Of a stretch of DNA of 64,000 bases, positions 8,516 to 17,180 are shown piece after piece. Origin of the DNA: Streptomyces viridochromogenes (GTDB taxonomy: Bacteria > Actinomycetota > Actinomycetes > Streptomycetales > Streptomycetaceae); contig NZ_LGUR01000215.1 in NCBI RefSeq assembly GCF_001270495.1, forward strand, positions 6,701 to 70,700, given 5' to 3'. Each line of letters opens with the position of its first letter. Positions within the stretch are counted from its first letter, which is position 1. The translations under genes and the position numbers were made by a program. The notes under the pieces were generated by a model. That model ran no database searches. It worked only from the letters and a program-made list of their open reading frames with translations, and was not told the origin of the DNA.

Positions 8516-10149
8516 AGCAGACGCAGAAGCAGACGCAGACGACCAAGGCGGCCTCTCCGGCCTCCTCCGCGGCACGCGGCAGCGCCGTCATGGCCGCCGG
8601 ATCCGTCGTCTCCCGGGCCACCGGTTTCGCCCGCTCCGCCGTGGTCGCGGCGGCGCTGGGCACCATCGGGCCGGTCCCCGACGGCTACGCGGTCGGCAAC
8701 GCCCTGCCCACCATCGTCTACGTCCTGCTCCTCGGCGGCGCGCTCAACGCCGTCTTCGTGCCCGAGCTGGTCAAGGCCGCCAAGGAGCACGACGACGGCG
8801 GTGCCGCGTACACCGACCGGCTCGTCACCGTCTGCGTCGCCGCCCTGCTGGCGATCACCGCGACCGCGGTGTGGGCGGCCCCCGCGATCGTCGACGTGTA
8901 CACCGACTACACCGGCGACCAGGCGGCCATGACCACCGCGCTCGCCCGCTACTGCCTGCCCCAGATCTTCTTCCTCGGGCTCTTCACGCTGCTCGGGCAG
9001 GTGCTCAACGCGAGCGGCCGGTTCGGCGCGATGATGTGGGCGCCGGTCCTCAACAACCTCGTCGTCATGGCCGTGTTCGGCCTGTACCTGGCGCTGGCCA
9101 TGGGCGGCGGGGACACCCTCACCGCGACCGAGACCGCCGTGCTCGGCTGGGGCACGACCGCCGGTATCGCCGCCCAGGCACTCGCCCTCGTCCCCGCGCT
9201 GCGCGCGGCCCGCTTCCGCTGGCGGCCCCGCTTCGACTGGCGCGGCAGCGGACTGACCCGCCCCCTGCGCGCGGCCGGCTGGCTGGTGCTGCTGGTCCTG
9301 GCCAACCAGGCCGCCTACTGGGTCACCACCCGGCTCGCCACCACCGCGGGCCTCGACGGCGGCCCCGGATACGGCGCGTACAACAACGCCTATGCCCTGT
9401 GGGTCGTACCGCACGGCATCATCACCGTCTCCGTGGTGACCGCGCTGATGCCCCGGATGAGTGCGGCCGCCGCCGACGGGGACACCGCCACCCTGCGGCG
9501 CGACGTCTCCCACGCCCTGCGCACCTGCGCGTCCGCCGTCGTCCCCGCCGCCTGCATGCTGCTCGCCCTCGCCCAGCCGGTGATGGCCCTCGTCTTCGGA
9601 CACGGCAGGACCAGCGCCGCCGACACGGCCGCCATGGCCGGGATCCTGATGGCCTTCGCGCCGGGACTGATCGCCCTGTCGGGCCAGTACGTCCTGTCCC
9701 GCGCCTTCTACGCGCTCTCCGACACCCGTACGCCGTTCCTGCTCAACCTCGTGATCGTCGCCCTCAACGCGGGCCTGTCCGTGGCCGCCGCGCAGCTGCT
9801 GCCGGCGCGCTGGGCCGTGACGGGCATCGCGGCGGCGTACTCGCTGGCGCTGTGCGTGGGCTGGGCGGTGACCGGGCGGGTGCTGAGCCGCCGGCTCGCC
9901 GTCGCACGACCCCTGCGCTCGTCCGCCGTCGGCGCCCACGCACGGCTGCTGCTGGCCGCCGTCCCCGCCACCGCGCTCGGCCACCTCGCGGTCCTGGGAA
10001 CCGCACCGGCGGGCGCGGTGGTCTCCACCGTTGCCGGCGTGGCCGTCGTCGTCCTCACCTTCGCCCTGCTCGCCCGTCCGCTGCGGCTGGCCGAACTGGA
10101 CGCGCTGCTCGCCGGTCTGCGCCGGCGCCTGGCCCGGACCCGGACCTGA
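8512..10149 (+). CDS. murJ: Lipid II flippase MurJ (paralogue)
   Basis: A 545-residue polytopic membrane protein of the MviN/MurJ family in the MOP superfamily, with about 14 predicted transmembrane segments. Family-typical stretches include GSAVMAAGSVVSRATGFAR near the N-terminus, GGALNAVFVPELV, and YVLSRAFYALSDTRTPF. MurJ moves lipid-linked peptidoglycan precursor across the membrane. It starts at ATG 8512 in an ATGA overlap with the FemAB-like gene, and a response regulator begins 23 bases after its stop. Streptomyces usually carries another murJ near the origin, so this is probably an accessory copy tied to a modified precursor (inference). Confidence 0.9.
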   Translation: MKQTQKQTQTTKAASPASSAARGSAVMAAGSVVSRATGFARSAVVAAALGTIGPVPDGYAVGNALPTIVYVLLLGGALNAVFVPELVKAAKEHDDGGAAYTDRLVTVCVAALLAITATAVWAAPAIVDVYTDYTGDQAAMTTALARYCLPQIFFLGLFTLLGQVLNASGRFGAMMWAPVLNNLVVMAVFGLYLALAMGGGDTLTATETAVLGWGTTAGIAAQALALVPALRAARFRWRPRFDWRGSGLTRPLRAAGWLVLLVLANQAAYWVTTRLATTAGLDGGPGYGAYNNAYALWVVPHGIITVSVVTALMPRMSAAAADGDTATLRRDVSHALRTCASAVVPAACMLLALAQPVMALVFGHGRTSAADTAAMAGILMAFAPGLIALSGQYVLSRAFYALSDTRTPFLLNLVIVALNAGLSVAAAQLLPARWAVTGIAAAYSLALCVGWAVTGRVLSRRLAVARPLRSSAVGAHARLLLAAVPATALGHLAVLGTAPAGAVVSTVAGVAVVVLTFALLARPLRLAELDALLAGLRRRLARTRT

Positions 10150-10172
10150 CCACCACCGAGGGAGAACCGCCG

Positions 10173-10856
10173 ATGTCCCGCGTGCTCCTCATCGAGGACG
10201 ACCCTGCCGTACGCGAGGGGGTCGAACTCGGTCTGCGCCGCCGCGGCCACGAGGTACGGGCGGCCGCGACCGGCGAGGCCGGTCTCGCCGCCATGACCGA
10301 GTTCCGCCCCGATCTGCTGCTGCTGGACCTGATGCTGCCCGGCATGAACGGCGTACAGGTCTGCCGCCGGGTCCGCGAGCGCAGCCAGCTGCCGATCATC
10401 ATGCTCACCGCGCGCGGCGACGACTTCGACGTGGTCATCGGCCTGGAGGCCGGTGCCGACGACTACATCGTCAAGCCCGCCCGCACCGAGGTGATCGAGG
10501 CCCGGATCCGTGCCGTACTGCGCCGCCTCGACGACGGCGGCGCGGGCCGGCAGGCCATCGAGGTCTACGGCGAACTCACCGTCGACCGGGTCGGACTGAC
10601 CGTCACCAAGGCGGGCCGGCCGCTCGCGCTCGCCCCTTCGGAGCTCAAGCTCCTGCTGCACCTCTGCGCCGCCCCTGAGCAGGTGTTCAGCAGGCAGCAA
10701 CTCCTTGAGCACGTCTGGGATCACAGCTACCACGCCGACGCCCGACTGGTCGACGCCTGCGTCGCACGGCTGCGCGGCAAGATCGAGGACGAGGCCGGCA
10801 GCCCCCGCTACGTCCAGACCCTGCGGGGCTTCGGCTACCGCTTCGGGCCGCTGTGA
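10173..10856 (+). CDS. OmpR/PhoB-family response regulator (AfsQ1/CseB-like)
   Basis: A 227-residue regulator: receiver domain at about 3-117 with Asp 9/10, phosphoacceptor Asp 52, Thr 79 and Lys 101, then a winged-helix DNA-binding domain (about 130-225, ending TLRGFGYRFGPL). Its sequence style and the gene order regulator-kinase-lipoprotein resemble the Streptomyces afsQ1-afsQ2 and cse envelope-stress systems. It lies 23 bases after murJ and overlaps the kinase start, so it is part of the femX-murJ operon. It probably controls that operon or other envelope genes (inference). Confidence 0.9.
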   Translation: MSRVLLIEDDPAVREGVELGLRRRGHEVRAAATGEAGLAAMTEFRPDLLLLDLMLPGMNGVQVCRRVRERSQLPIIMLTARGDDFDVVIGLEAGADDYIVKPARTEVIEARIRAVLRRLDDGGAGRQAIEVYGELTVDRVGLTVTKAGRPLALAPSELKLLLHLCAAPEQVFSRQQLLEHVWDHSYHADARLVDACVARLRGKIEDEAGSPRYVQTLRGFGYRFGPL

Positions 10857-12328
10857 CCACCGGCCCCCGGCGGTCGCGGTTCAGGGCGTTCGGGCTGCGG
10901 ACGCGGCTGCTGCTCGCCTTCCTGCTGGTCGCCGGTGTCAGCGCCGGCACGACGGCCGCGCTGACCTACCGTGAGGCCCGCAACGCGGTGCTGCAGACCG
11001 CCCAGGACACGGCGGTCACGTCGTTCCGCGACCAGGTCCAGCAGACGGGCTTCGGGCTGCCCTTGCAGGGAGGGGAGGACCTGGAGTTCGTCCTGCGGGA
11101 CATCGCCCGCAAGGGCAAGCCGCACCCCTGGGTGGTGTTCGCCGAATACGGTTCGGTGCGCGCCTCCTCGGGCGAGAACCCCGTCTCCACCGTCATCACA
11201 CCCGAACTGCGCCGCGCCGCGCGGGCCAACCCCCACGGCAGCTTCGAGCGGGTCGTCAAGGACGGCGTGCCCTACCTGACCATCGCCATGCCCATGGTCT
11301 TCAAGGCGAGCCCGGACAGCCTGCTGCCCAGCGGACTCGTCCTCTACGCCGTCATGCGGATGACCGACGAGCAGCTCAACGTCGACGCCCTCCTCATGGC
11401 CGCCCGGGACGGCGCCCTGCCCGGCCTGGCCGTCGCGCTGATACCGGGCCTGATCGCCGCACGCAGCGTGCTGCGGCCGGTGCGGGAACTGCGCCAAGCC
11501 GCGCAGAGCATGGGCAGCGGCCGGCTCGACACCCGGATTCCGGTGCGCGGCAGCGACGAACTGGCGGACCTGGCACGCACCTTCAACGAGTCCGCGGGCC
11601 AACTCGAACAGTCCGTACGGGAACTGCGCGAGGCCGAGGCCCGCGCCCGCCGCTTCGCCTCCGACGTCTCCCACGAGCTGCGCACCCCGCTGGCCGGAAT
11701 GCTCGCCGTCACCGAGGTCCTCGACGAGGACGCCGATCACCTGGACGCCGACACCGCACGGGCGGTCCGGCTGGTCAGCGCCGAGACCGGAAAGCTCGCC
11801 GTGCTGGTCGAGGACCTGATGGAGATCTCCCGCTTCGACGCCCGCGCGGCCGAGCTGAACGCCGACGAGGTCGACGTGGCCGAGGCCATCCGCAAGACCC
11901 TCCACAACCGGCACTGGAGCGACGACCGGGTCCGCACCGAACTCCCCGACGGCATCCGGGCCCGGCTCGACCCGCGCCGCTTCGACCTGGTGATCGCCAA
12001 CCTCGTGGGCAACGCCCTGCGGCACGGCAGCGCACCCGTCACGGTGAGCCTGCGCGCCGAGACCCGCTCCGCCTCCCCGCCCGTGCTGATCACCGAGGTC
12101 AGGGACAGCGGCCCCGGCATCCGCCCCGAATCGCTCCCGCACATCTTCGACCGCTTCTACAAGGCCGACGCGGCCCGCACCCGCTCGGCGGGCAGCGGCC
12201 TGGGACTGGCGATCACCCTGGAGAACGTGAAGCTGCACAACGGAACGATCCGCGCGGGGAACCTGCCCGGGGGCGGCGCCGTCTTCACCGTGGAGATACC
12301 GCGTCACGCGGAGGAGGCCGGCGGATGA
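10853..12328 (+). CDS. Sensor histidine kinase of the murJ-linked two-component system
   Basis: A 491-residue kinase starting at GTG 10853 in a GTGA overlap with the regulator stop. Order: transmembrane helix 1 (about 17-38), extracytoplasmic sensor (about 40-180), transmembrane helix 2 (about 182-205), HAMP (about 205-258), HisKA with the phosphorylated His 274 in VSHELRTPLAG, and a HATPase domain with N box (NLVGNALRHG), G1 (DSGPGI) and G2 (GSGLGLAI). The sensor domain is outside the membrane, which fits detection of an envelope condition. The stop overlaps the downstream lipoprotein gene (ATGA). Confidence 0.92.
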   Translation: MTTGPRRSRFRAFGLRTRLLLAFLLVAGVSAGTTAALTYREARNAVLQTAQDTAVTSFRDQVQQTGFGLPLQGGEDLEFVLRDIARKGKPHPWVVFAEYGSVRASSGENPVSTVITPELRRAARANPHGSFERVVKDGVPYLTIAMPMVFKASPDSLLPSGLVLYAVMRMTDEQLNVDALLMAARDGALPGLAVALIPGLIAARSVLRPVRELRQAAQSMGSGRLDTRIPVRGSDELADLARTFNESAGQLEQSVRELREAEARARRFASDVSHELRTPLAGMLAVTEVLDEDADHLDADTARAVRLVSAETGKLAVLVEDLMEISRFDARAAELNADEVDVAEAIRKTLHNRHWSDDRVRTELPDGIRARLDPRRFDLVIANLVGNALRHGSAPVTVSLRAETRSASPPVLITEVRDSGPGIRPESLPHIFDRFYKADAARTRSAGSGLGLAITLENVKLHNGTIRAGNLPGGGAVFTVEIPRHAEEAGG

Positions 12329-12930
12329 GGCGTGCGCGGACGCGCCGAGGTGCGGCGGCCGTCGTCGGTGCCGTCGCCTTCGCGGCGGCCGTACCGCTGC
12401 TCGGTGGCTGCGGTATCCAGGAGACCGACCCCATCGAGGCGGGCGGTCCCGCCAGCTTCCAGGCCTTCCTCAACCGCGACCACGACATGCTGCTCTTCTT
12501 CCGTTCCCCCGACGGAGGGCTGAGCCCCGTGATCCGCACGACCGAGCCCGCGGCCGGGTTCGGTGAGGGATCCGGCGCGTCGGGCTCCGGGGAGCAGGAC
12601 CTCCCCGAAACGGACGGTCCGGTGCCGACGGAGAAGGTCGTCGCGGCGCTGCTCAACGGTCCGGGCGAGGACGACCGCGCCGCCGGCCTGAGCACCTCCC
12701 TGCCCGCCGCCCGCCCCGGCCGGGCCGTAGAGGTCGAGCGCTCCCCGGACGGCACGGTCACGGCCCGCCTGCCCCTCGCCCTGGAGGGACTGGACAGGAC
12801 GGCTCTGCGCCAGCTGACCTGCACGATCGCCTACAGCCAGGACGCCGACGGCCAGGTCGTCGTGGAACTGACGGGACTGGACGGCACATCGAGGTCCGGC
12901 ACCTGTGGACTCGCCCTCGGGGAACGATGA
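12325..12930 (+). CDS. Lipoprotein accessory to the two-component system
   Basis: A 201-residue lipoprotein: signal peptide with lipobox L-G-G-C (Cys 29) and a mature domain that may be GerMN-like, with EKVVAALLNGPG and LTCTIAYSQDADG. Lipoproteins in this position (CseA, or the one encoded after afsQ2) are known or thought to modulate their kinase outside the membrane. The ATG overlaps the kinase stop, supporting a joint function. It is the last gene of the five-gene run that starts with the FemAB-like gene. Confidence 0.8.
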   Translation: MRRARTRRGAAAVVGAVAFAAAVPLLGGCGIQETDPIEAGGPASFQAFLNRDHDMLLFFRSPDGGLSPVIRTTEPAAGFGEGSGASGSGEQDLPETDGPVPTEKVVAALLNGPGEDDRAAGLSTSLPAARPGRAVEVERSPDGTVTARLPLALEGLDRTALRQLTCTIAYSQDADGQVVVELTGLDGTSRSGTCGLALGER

Positions 12931-13035
12931 GTTTCTGAAGCGTGCCGGGTCTACAGGTGTGACGGTCGGCGAAGCCCATCCGGAGGAGACCGCCAGTCCG
13001 TACCGAACCGATCGCCCGCACGCGAGGAGAACGCC

Positions 13036-13611
13036 ATGACCGCCACCTACACCTTCGACGTCTTTTCCAGCCTCGACGGCTACGGCGCCGCCGGTGGCGA
13101 CTGGACCGGCTACTGGGGCAAGCAGGGCCCCGAGCTGCTCGACCACCGCCTTGCCCTGTACGACGCGGAGCAGCGGATGGTCTTCGGGGCCAACACGTAT
13201 CGGGCGTTCGCGCGGATGCTCGCGTCGAGCACCGAGGAGTCCGACGTACGTGACCCCTGGGTCACCCGGATGAGGAGCCTGCCGGCGACGGTGGTGTCGA
13301 CGACCCTGGAAGGCCCCCTCGACTGGCCGGACGCGACCGTCATGAGCGGTGACGCCGTCGACGTCGTCGCCCGGCTCAAGGAGGAGTCCGAGGTGCCGTT
13401 GCGCTCGCACGGCAGCCTGTCGATGAACCGGGCGCTGATGGCCGCCGGGCTGGTCGACCGCCTCCAGGTGACGCTCTTCCCCGTCATCACCGGACAGACC
13501 GGGCTGGACCCGATCTTCCGGAGTGCGGCCGACTTCGACCTGGAGCTGGTCGAGAGCCGGACACTCGACGGTCGCATCCAGGAGCTCGTCTACCGCCCCA
13601 CGCTCCATTGA
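13036..13611 (+). CDS. Dihydrofolate reductase-like (RibD C-terminal) family protein
   Basis: A 191-residue protein with the RibD C-terminal/DHFR fold: it begins TATYTFDVFSSLDGYGA, has MVFGANTYRAFARM, and near the end HGSLSMNRALMAAGLVDRLQVTLFPVITG. Members bind NADPH, but the substrate of this subgroup is unknown. The start ATG at 13036 has CGAGGAGA eight bases upstream. It looks like a single gene between the MurJ operon and the VanZ-like gene. The stop codon lies inside the first unit of a 20-bp direct repeat. Confidence 0.8.
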   Translation: MTATYTFDVFSSLDGYGAAGGDWTGYWGKQGPELLDHRLALYDAEQRMVFGANTYRAFARMLASSTEESDVRDPWVTRMRSLPATVVSTTLEGPLDWPDATVMSGDAVDVVARLKEESEVPLRSHGSLSMNRALMAAGLVDRLQVTLFPVITGQTGLDPIFRSAADFDLELVESRTLDGRIQELVYRPTLH

Positions 13612-13648
13612 CGTGTATCGCGGGCGTATGACGTGTATCGCGGGCGTA
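13609..13648. repeat. Tandem 20-bp direct repeat
   Basis: Two perfect, adjacent copies of tgacgtgtatcgcgggcgta occupy 13609-13628 and 13629-13648. The first copy includes the stop codon of the DHFR-like gene. It looks like a recent slippage duplication, or a paired binding site about 50 bases upstream of the VanZ-like gene. Confidence 0.85.
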
Positions 13649-13697
13649 TCGAAAACCGCTTACGCCGCCGCAACGGTCCTCGGTCTCCCATAGGGGC

Positions 13698-14402
13698 ATG
13701 GACAACAGCGCATCCCCGTCAGCACCGCCCCGCCGCACCCGCAGGATCGCGCTCCTCGGCCTGGCGCTTCTCGGCCTGGCGGGCGCCGTGTTCGTCGTGC
13801 GGGGGCCGCTCCTGATGGCCGCTCCGATGTGCGTGTCCGGGCAGTGGCAGGGCTGCTTCGGTACGTTCAACGGGGTCGTGCTCATGACGTTGGTCGCGCT
13901 GCCGTTGGCCGCGCTGGTGGCGTGGGCTCTGGCGCGCCGTCGGCGTCGTGCCGGCGTCACATCGGCGTGGCGGATGTCGCTGGCCGAGGTGGGCATGGTC
14001 CACGGGACGGTGCCGTTCCTGTGGATGACCATGATGCCGGGCGCGGCGCCCGGCACCGCCCCCGCCCGGGTGAGCCTGGTACCGCTGCGGGACCTGGTCA
14101 CGATGGGGCCGCTCGGCATCGTCGGCAACCTGCTGGTCTTCGCGGCGCTGGGGTTCTTCGCCCCGATGCGGTGCGCGGCGCTGGCGTCCGTGCCGCGGAT
14201 CCTGGCGCTCGGGGCGGGCTGCTCGGTCCTGGTCGAGACCGCACAGTACGTCCTGCGGCTCGACCGGGTGTCCTCCGTGGACGACGTACTGGTCAACGCC
14301 GTGGGCGCCGTGCTGGCCGCGCTGGCGTCGCGCCGCTGGTGGCGCACCACGGCAAAAGCGCCGTCCGACCGGCCGCGCCCCGCGCTGGCCTCGGCGGGCT
14401 GA
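13698..14402 (+). CDS. VanZ-like membrane protein
   Basis: A 234-residue membrane protein with about five hydrophobic segments and the VanZ-family pattern: VPLRDLVTMGPLGIVGNLLVFAALGFF, then CSVLVETAQYVLRLDRVSSVDDVLVNAVGAVLAAL. VanZ is known for low-level teicoplanin resistance in enterococci; most Streptomyces members have no proven role. A response regulator and kinase follow on the same strand after a 67-base gap, which suggests that the trio works together in an envelope response (inference). The ATG at 13698 follows weakly purine-rich sequence, and no strong ribosome site is visible. Confidence 0.8.
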   Translation: MDNSASPSAPPRRTRRIALLGLALLGLAGAVFVVRGPLLMAAPMCVSGQWQGCFGTFNGVVLMTLVALPLAALVAWALARRRRRAGVTSAWRMSLAEVGMVHGTVPFLWMTMMPGAAPGTAPARVSLVPLRDLVTMGPLGIVGNLLVFAALGFFAPMRCAALASVPRILALGAGCSVLVETAQYVLRLDRVSSVDDVLVNAVGAVLAALASRRWWRTTAKAPSDRPRPALASAG

Positions 14403-14469
14403 GCGGTGTGTCCGGTGGGCGGGCGCCTTGCAGACGTCGGCGATATGCCGTGCTGCTTAGGCTTCAGGC

Positions 14470-15165
14470 ATGCGCGTACTGATCGTGGAGGACGAGCCCT
14501 ACCTGGCCGAAGCCGTCCGTGACGGGCTGCGGCTGGAGGCGATCGCCGCCGACATCGCGGGCGACGGCGACTCGGCCCTGGAACTGCTCAGCGTCAACTC
14601 CTACGACCTCGCCGTCCTCGACCGCGACATCCCCGGCCCCTCCGGCGACGAGGTCGCCCGGCGCATCGTGGCCTCCGGCAGTGGCATCCCGATCCTCATG
14701 CTCACCGCCGCCGACCGGATCGACGACAAGGCGTCCGGGTTCGGGCTCGGCGCCGACGACTACCTCACGAAACCGTTCGAGCTGCGGGAACTCGTCCTGC
14801 GGCTGAGGGCGCTCGACCGCAGACGCGCGTACGCCCGGCCCCCGGTGCGTGAGATCGCGGGCCTGCGCCTCGACCCCTTCCGCCGGGAGGTCTTCCGCGA
14901 CGGACGTTATGTCGCGCTCACCCGCAAACAGTTCGCCGTGCTCGAAGTCCTGGTCGCCGCCGAAGGCGGGGTCGTCAGCACCGAGGAACTGCTGGAACGG
15001 GCCTGGGACGAGAACGCCGACCCCTTCACCAACGCCGTCCGCATCACCGTCTCCGCGTTGCGCAAACGGCTCGGCGAACCATGGGTCATCGCCACGGTGC
15101 CGGGCGTCGGCTACCGCATCGACAACGGCCCCGACGCCACCCGCCCCGGCCGTACGCATGCGTAG
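14470..15165 (+). CDS. OmpR-family response regulator (second two-component system)
   Basis: A 231-residue response regulator: MRVLIVEDEPYLAEAVRDGL start, acidic pocket Glu 7/Asp 8, phosphoacceptor Asp 51 in LDRDIPGPSG, Thr 79 and Lys 101 (KPFELREL), then a winged-helix domain with SALRKRLGEPWVIATVPGVGYRI. The downstream kinase gene starts inside the end of this gene (ATG at 15158, 8-base overlap), so the pair is coupled. Close relatives are widespread in actinobacteria. The target genes are unknown; the flanking VanZ, deacetylase and PAP2 genes make an envelope role plausible. Confidence 0.9.
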   Translation: MRVLIVEDEPYLAEAVRDGLRLEAIAADIAGDGDSALELLSVNSYDLAVLDRDIPGPSGDEVARRIVASGSGIPILMLTAADRIDDKASGFGLGADDYLTKPFELRELVLRLRALDRRRAYARPPVREIAGLRLDPFRREVFRDGRYVALTRKQFAVLEVLVAAEGGVVSTEELLERAWDENADPFTNAVRITVSALRKRLGEPWVIATVPGVGYRIDNGPDATRPGRTHA

Positions 15166-16237
15166 ACGCCCAGGGCTCAGCGCCCGACTGAAACTCACCC
15201 TCAGCTACGCCGGGTTCCTCGCTGTCGCGGGTGCGCTGCTGCTGGCGGTGGTGTGGGTGTTCCTGCTGCGTTACGTACCCGACAACTCCCAGGGCCTGCT
15301 CGGCATCTCACCCAACCGCTACCTCCTGGTACGCACCTTCGCCCCGGCCGCGGCCCTGGCGATGGCCTTCCTGCTCGTGTTCGGCCTCGTCGGGGGATGG
15401 ATCCTCGCCGGACGGATGCTCGCACCGCTCACCCGGATCACCGCCGCGGCACGGCTGGCCGGGAACGGATCGCTGTCCCACCGGATCCGCATGGAAGGCC
15501 GCCGGGACGAATTCCGTGAACTCGCCGACGCGTTCGACACCATGCTCGAAGAGCTCGACTCGCACGTCGCCGAGCAGCGGAGGTTCGCCGCGAACGCCTC
15601 CCACGAACTGCGCACCCCGCTGGCCATCTCGCAGACGCTGCTCGACGTCGCCCGCAGGGACCCCACACGGAACCGAGACGAACTCCTCGAACGCCTCCAG
15701 GCCGTCAACGCGCGCGCGATCGACCTCACCGAGGCCCTTCTGCTGCTCAGCCGCAGCGAGCGCGGGAACTTCACCCGCGAGAGCGTCGACCTCTCCCTCG
15801 TCGCCGAGGAGGCCGCCGAAACCCTGCTCCCCCTCGCCGAGCAGCGCGGGATCACGCTCGACGTCACCGGTGGGGCGACACCGACCAGCGGCTCCGCGGG
15901 ACTCCTGCTGCGGATGGTGACGAACCTCGTCCAGAACGCCATCGTCCACAACCTTCCCGCAGGCGGCACCGTGACCGTCCGCACCGAAGCGCGGGGCGAC
16001 GTGACCGTGGTGCGGGTCGAGAACACGGGCCATCCGCTCCCGCCGGAACTGGTGCCGACCCTCACCGAACCCTTCCAGCGCGGAACGGAACGCGTACGCA
16101 CCGACGAGCACGCCGGCGTCGGTCTCGGCCTCGCCATCGTGCACAGCATCGTCCGCGCCCACGACGGAACCCTCGACCTCGCCCCCTGCCCCACCGGCGG
16201 CCTCCTCGCCACGGTCCGGCTTCCCTGCACGCCCTAG
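15158..16237 (+). CDS. Sensor histidine kinase (second two-component system)
   Basis: A 359-residue kinase: two transmembrane helices (about 10-38 and 60-85) enclosing only a short external loop, HAMP (about 85-138), HisKA with His 149 in ASHELRTPLA, and HATPase with NLVQNAIVHN and GVGLGLAIVHS. With such a short loop it more likely senses the membrane itself or a membrane-bound partner than a soluble ligand (inference). The start ATG at 15158 overlaps the regulator. The polysaccharide deacetylase gene converges on it, ending 16 bases away. Confidence 0.9.
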   Translation: MRRRPGLSARLKLTLSYAGFLAVAGALLLAVVWVFLLRYVPDNSQGLLGISPNRYLLVRTFAPAAALAMAFLLVFGLVGGWILAGRMLAPLTRITAAARLAGNGSLSHRIRMEGRRDEFRELADAFDTMLEELDSHVAEQRRFAANASHELRTPLAISQTLLDVARRDPTRNRDELLERLQAVNARAIDLTEALLLLSRSERGNFTRESVDLSLVAEEAAETLLPLAEQRGITLDVTGGATPTSGSAGLLLRMVTNLVQNAIVHNLPAGGTVTVRTEARGDVTVVRVENTGHPLPPELVPTLTEPFQRGTERVRTDEHAGVGLGLAIVHSIVRAHDGTLDLAPCPTGGLLATVRLPCTP

Positions 16238-16253
16238 GTGTGCTGTCCGGGGA

Positions 16254-17027
16254 TCAGCGCACCGGGAAGCCGAAGGAGTAGCCCTGATCCTTGAGCCGGG
16301 GCAGGAGCAGGCGCAGGGCTTCGACGGTCTGGGAGCGGTCGCCTCCCGCGTCGTGGAAGAGGAGCGTCGGCCCGTTCGGCAGTTCCCGCTCGACGGTGGC
16401 GACGATGGCGTTCGTGCCCGGCCGCTCGAAGTCCTTGGTGTCCACGTTCCAGCCCAGCGGGCGCATGCCCCGGGAGGCGGCGAGCGTGCGACTGTAGGGG
16501 GTGAACGCCCCGCCGGGCGCCCGGTAGTACATCGGCCGTACGCCCCCGGACGCCTTGGTGATCATCCGCTCGGCGTCGAGGATCTGCTGGGACTGGTAGG
16601 CCCGGGACTGCTTGTCCATGGTGGTGTCGTGCGACACCGAGTGGTCGCACAGCCGGTGCCCGGCCGCGACCACCTTCTTCACGAGGTCCGGGTGGGCCTG
16701 GGCCTGCGTCCCCACCATGCAGAACGTGGCCTTCACCCCGTACTCCCGCAGTACGTCCAGCACTTGCGGGGTCCACACGGGGTCGGGCCCGTCGTCGATG
16801 GTGATGTTGACGCCGCGCGCCCCCGTGTCCGACGCGTGCACGATGCTCACCTCGACCGGCTTGACGGCACCGCCCGGTGTGGCCGACGCGGTCGCCTTCG
16901 GTGCCGAGCCGCCCACGGCACCGGCCTGCGCGGTCCACATCGCGGCACCCGCGGCGAGCACCGTCACCCCGAGCGCCGCCCCGACCACCTTGCCGTACCA
17001 GCCCCGACCGCCGCCGTGCCGTGCCAT
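16254..17027 (-). CDS. Polysaccharide deacetylase (NodB domain), membrane-anchored
   Basis: A 257-residue exported enzyme: N-terminal transmembrane anchor (about 12-34), Ala/Thr/Pro linker, then a NodB domain. The motifs are complete: ITIDDGPD (catalytic Asp 78, metal Asp 79), HSVSH (metal His 129 and His 133), RAPGGAF, WNVDTKDF and LFHDAGG (His 225). The family removes acetyl groups from GlcNAc or MurNAc in peptidoglycan or other glycans, which can give lysozyme resistance. The start is the ATG at 17027, behind GAAGGCGGGGCGGAC. It probably acts on the wall outside the cell. Confidence 0.88.
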   Translation of the reverse strand: MARHGGGRGWYGKVVGAALGVTVLAAGAAMWTAQAGAVGGSAPKATASATPGGAVKPVEVSIVHASDTGARGVNITIDDGPDPVWTPQVLDVLREYGVKATFCMVGTQAQAHPDLVKKVVAAGHRLCDHSVSHDTTMDKQSRAYQSQQILDAERMITKASGGVRPMYYRAPGGAFTPYSRTLAASRGMRPLGWNVDTKDFERPGTNAIVATVERELPNGPTLLFHDAGGDRSQTVEALRLLLPRLKDQGYSFGFPVR

Positions 17028-17180
17028 GTCCGCCCCGCCTTCGCGCAGTTCCGCACCGATCCCCGGTCGCCTCGCGACCACCTGGCAGGACGAGGGACGG
17101 CGGTCACCGGATGCGTCCGTTACCGATCACGGACAATCCCGGGGGAGTTCGCGGACAACTCGGCGAGCATCGGCCGGGTC

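Noticed and set aside
13698..16237. Full vancomycin resistance cluster
   Set aside because: VanZ-like and regulator/kinase genes are present, but vanH, vanA and vanX homologues are absent from the window.
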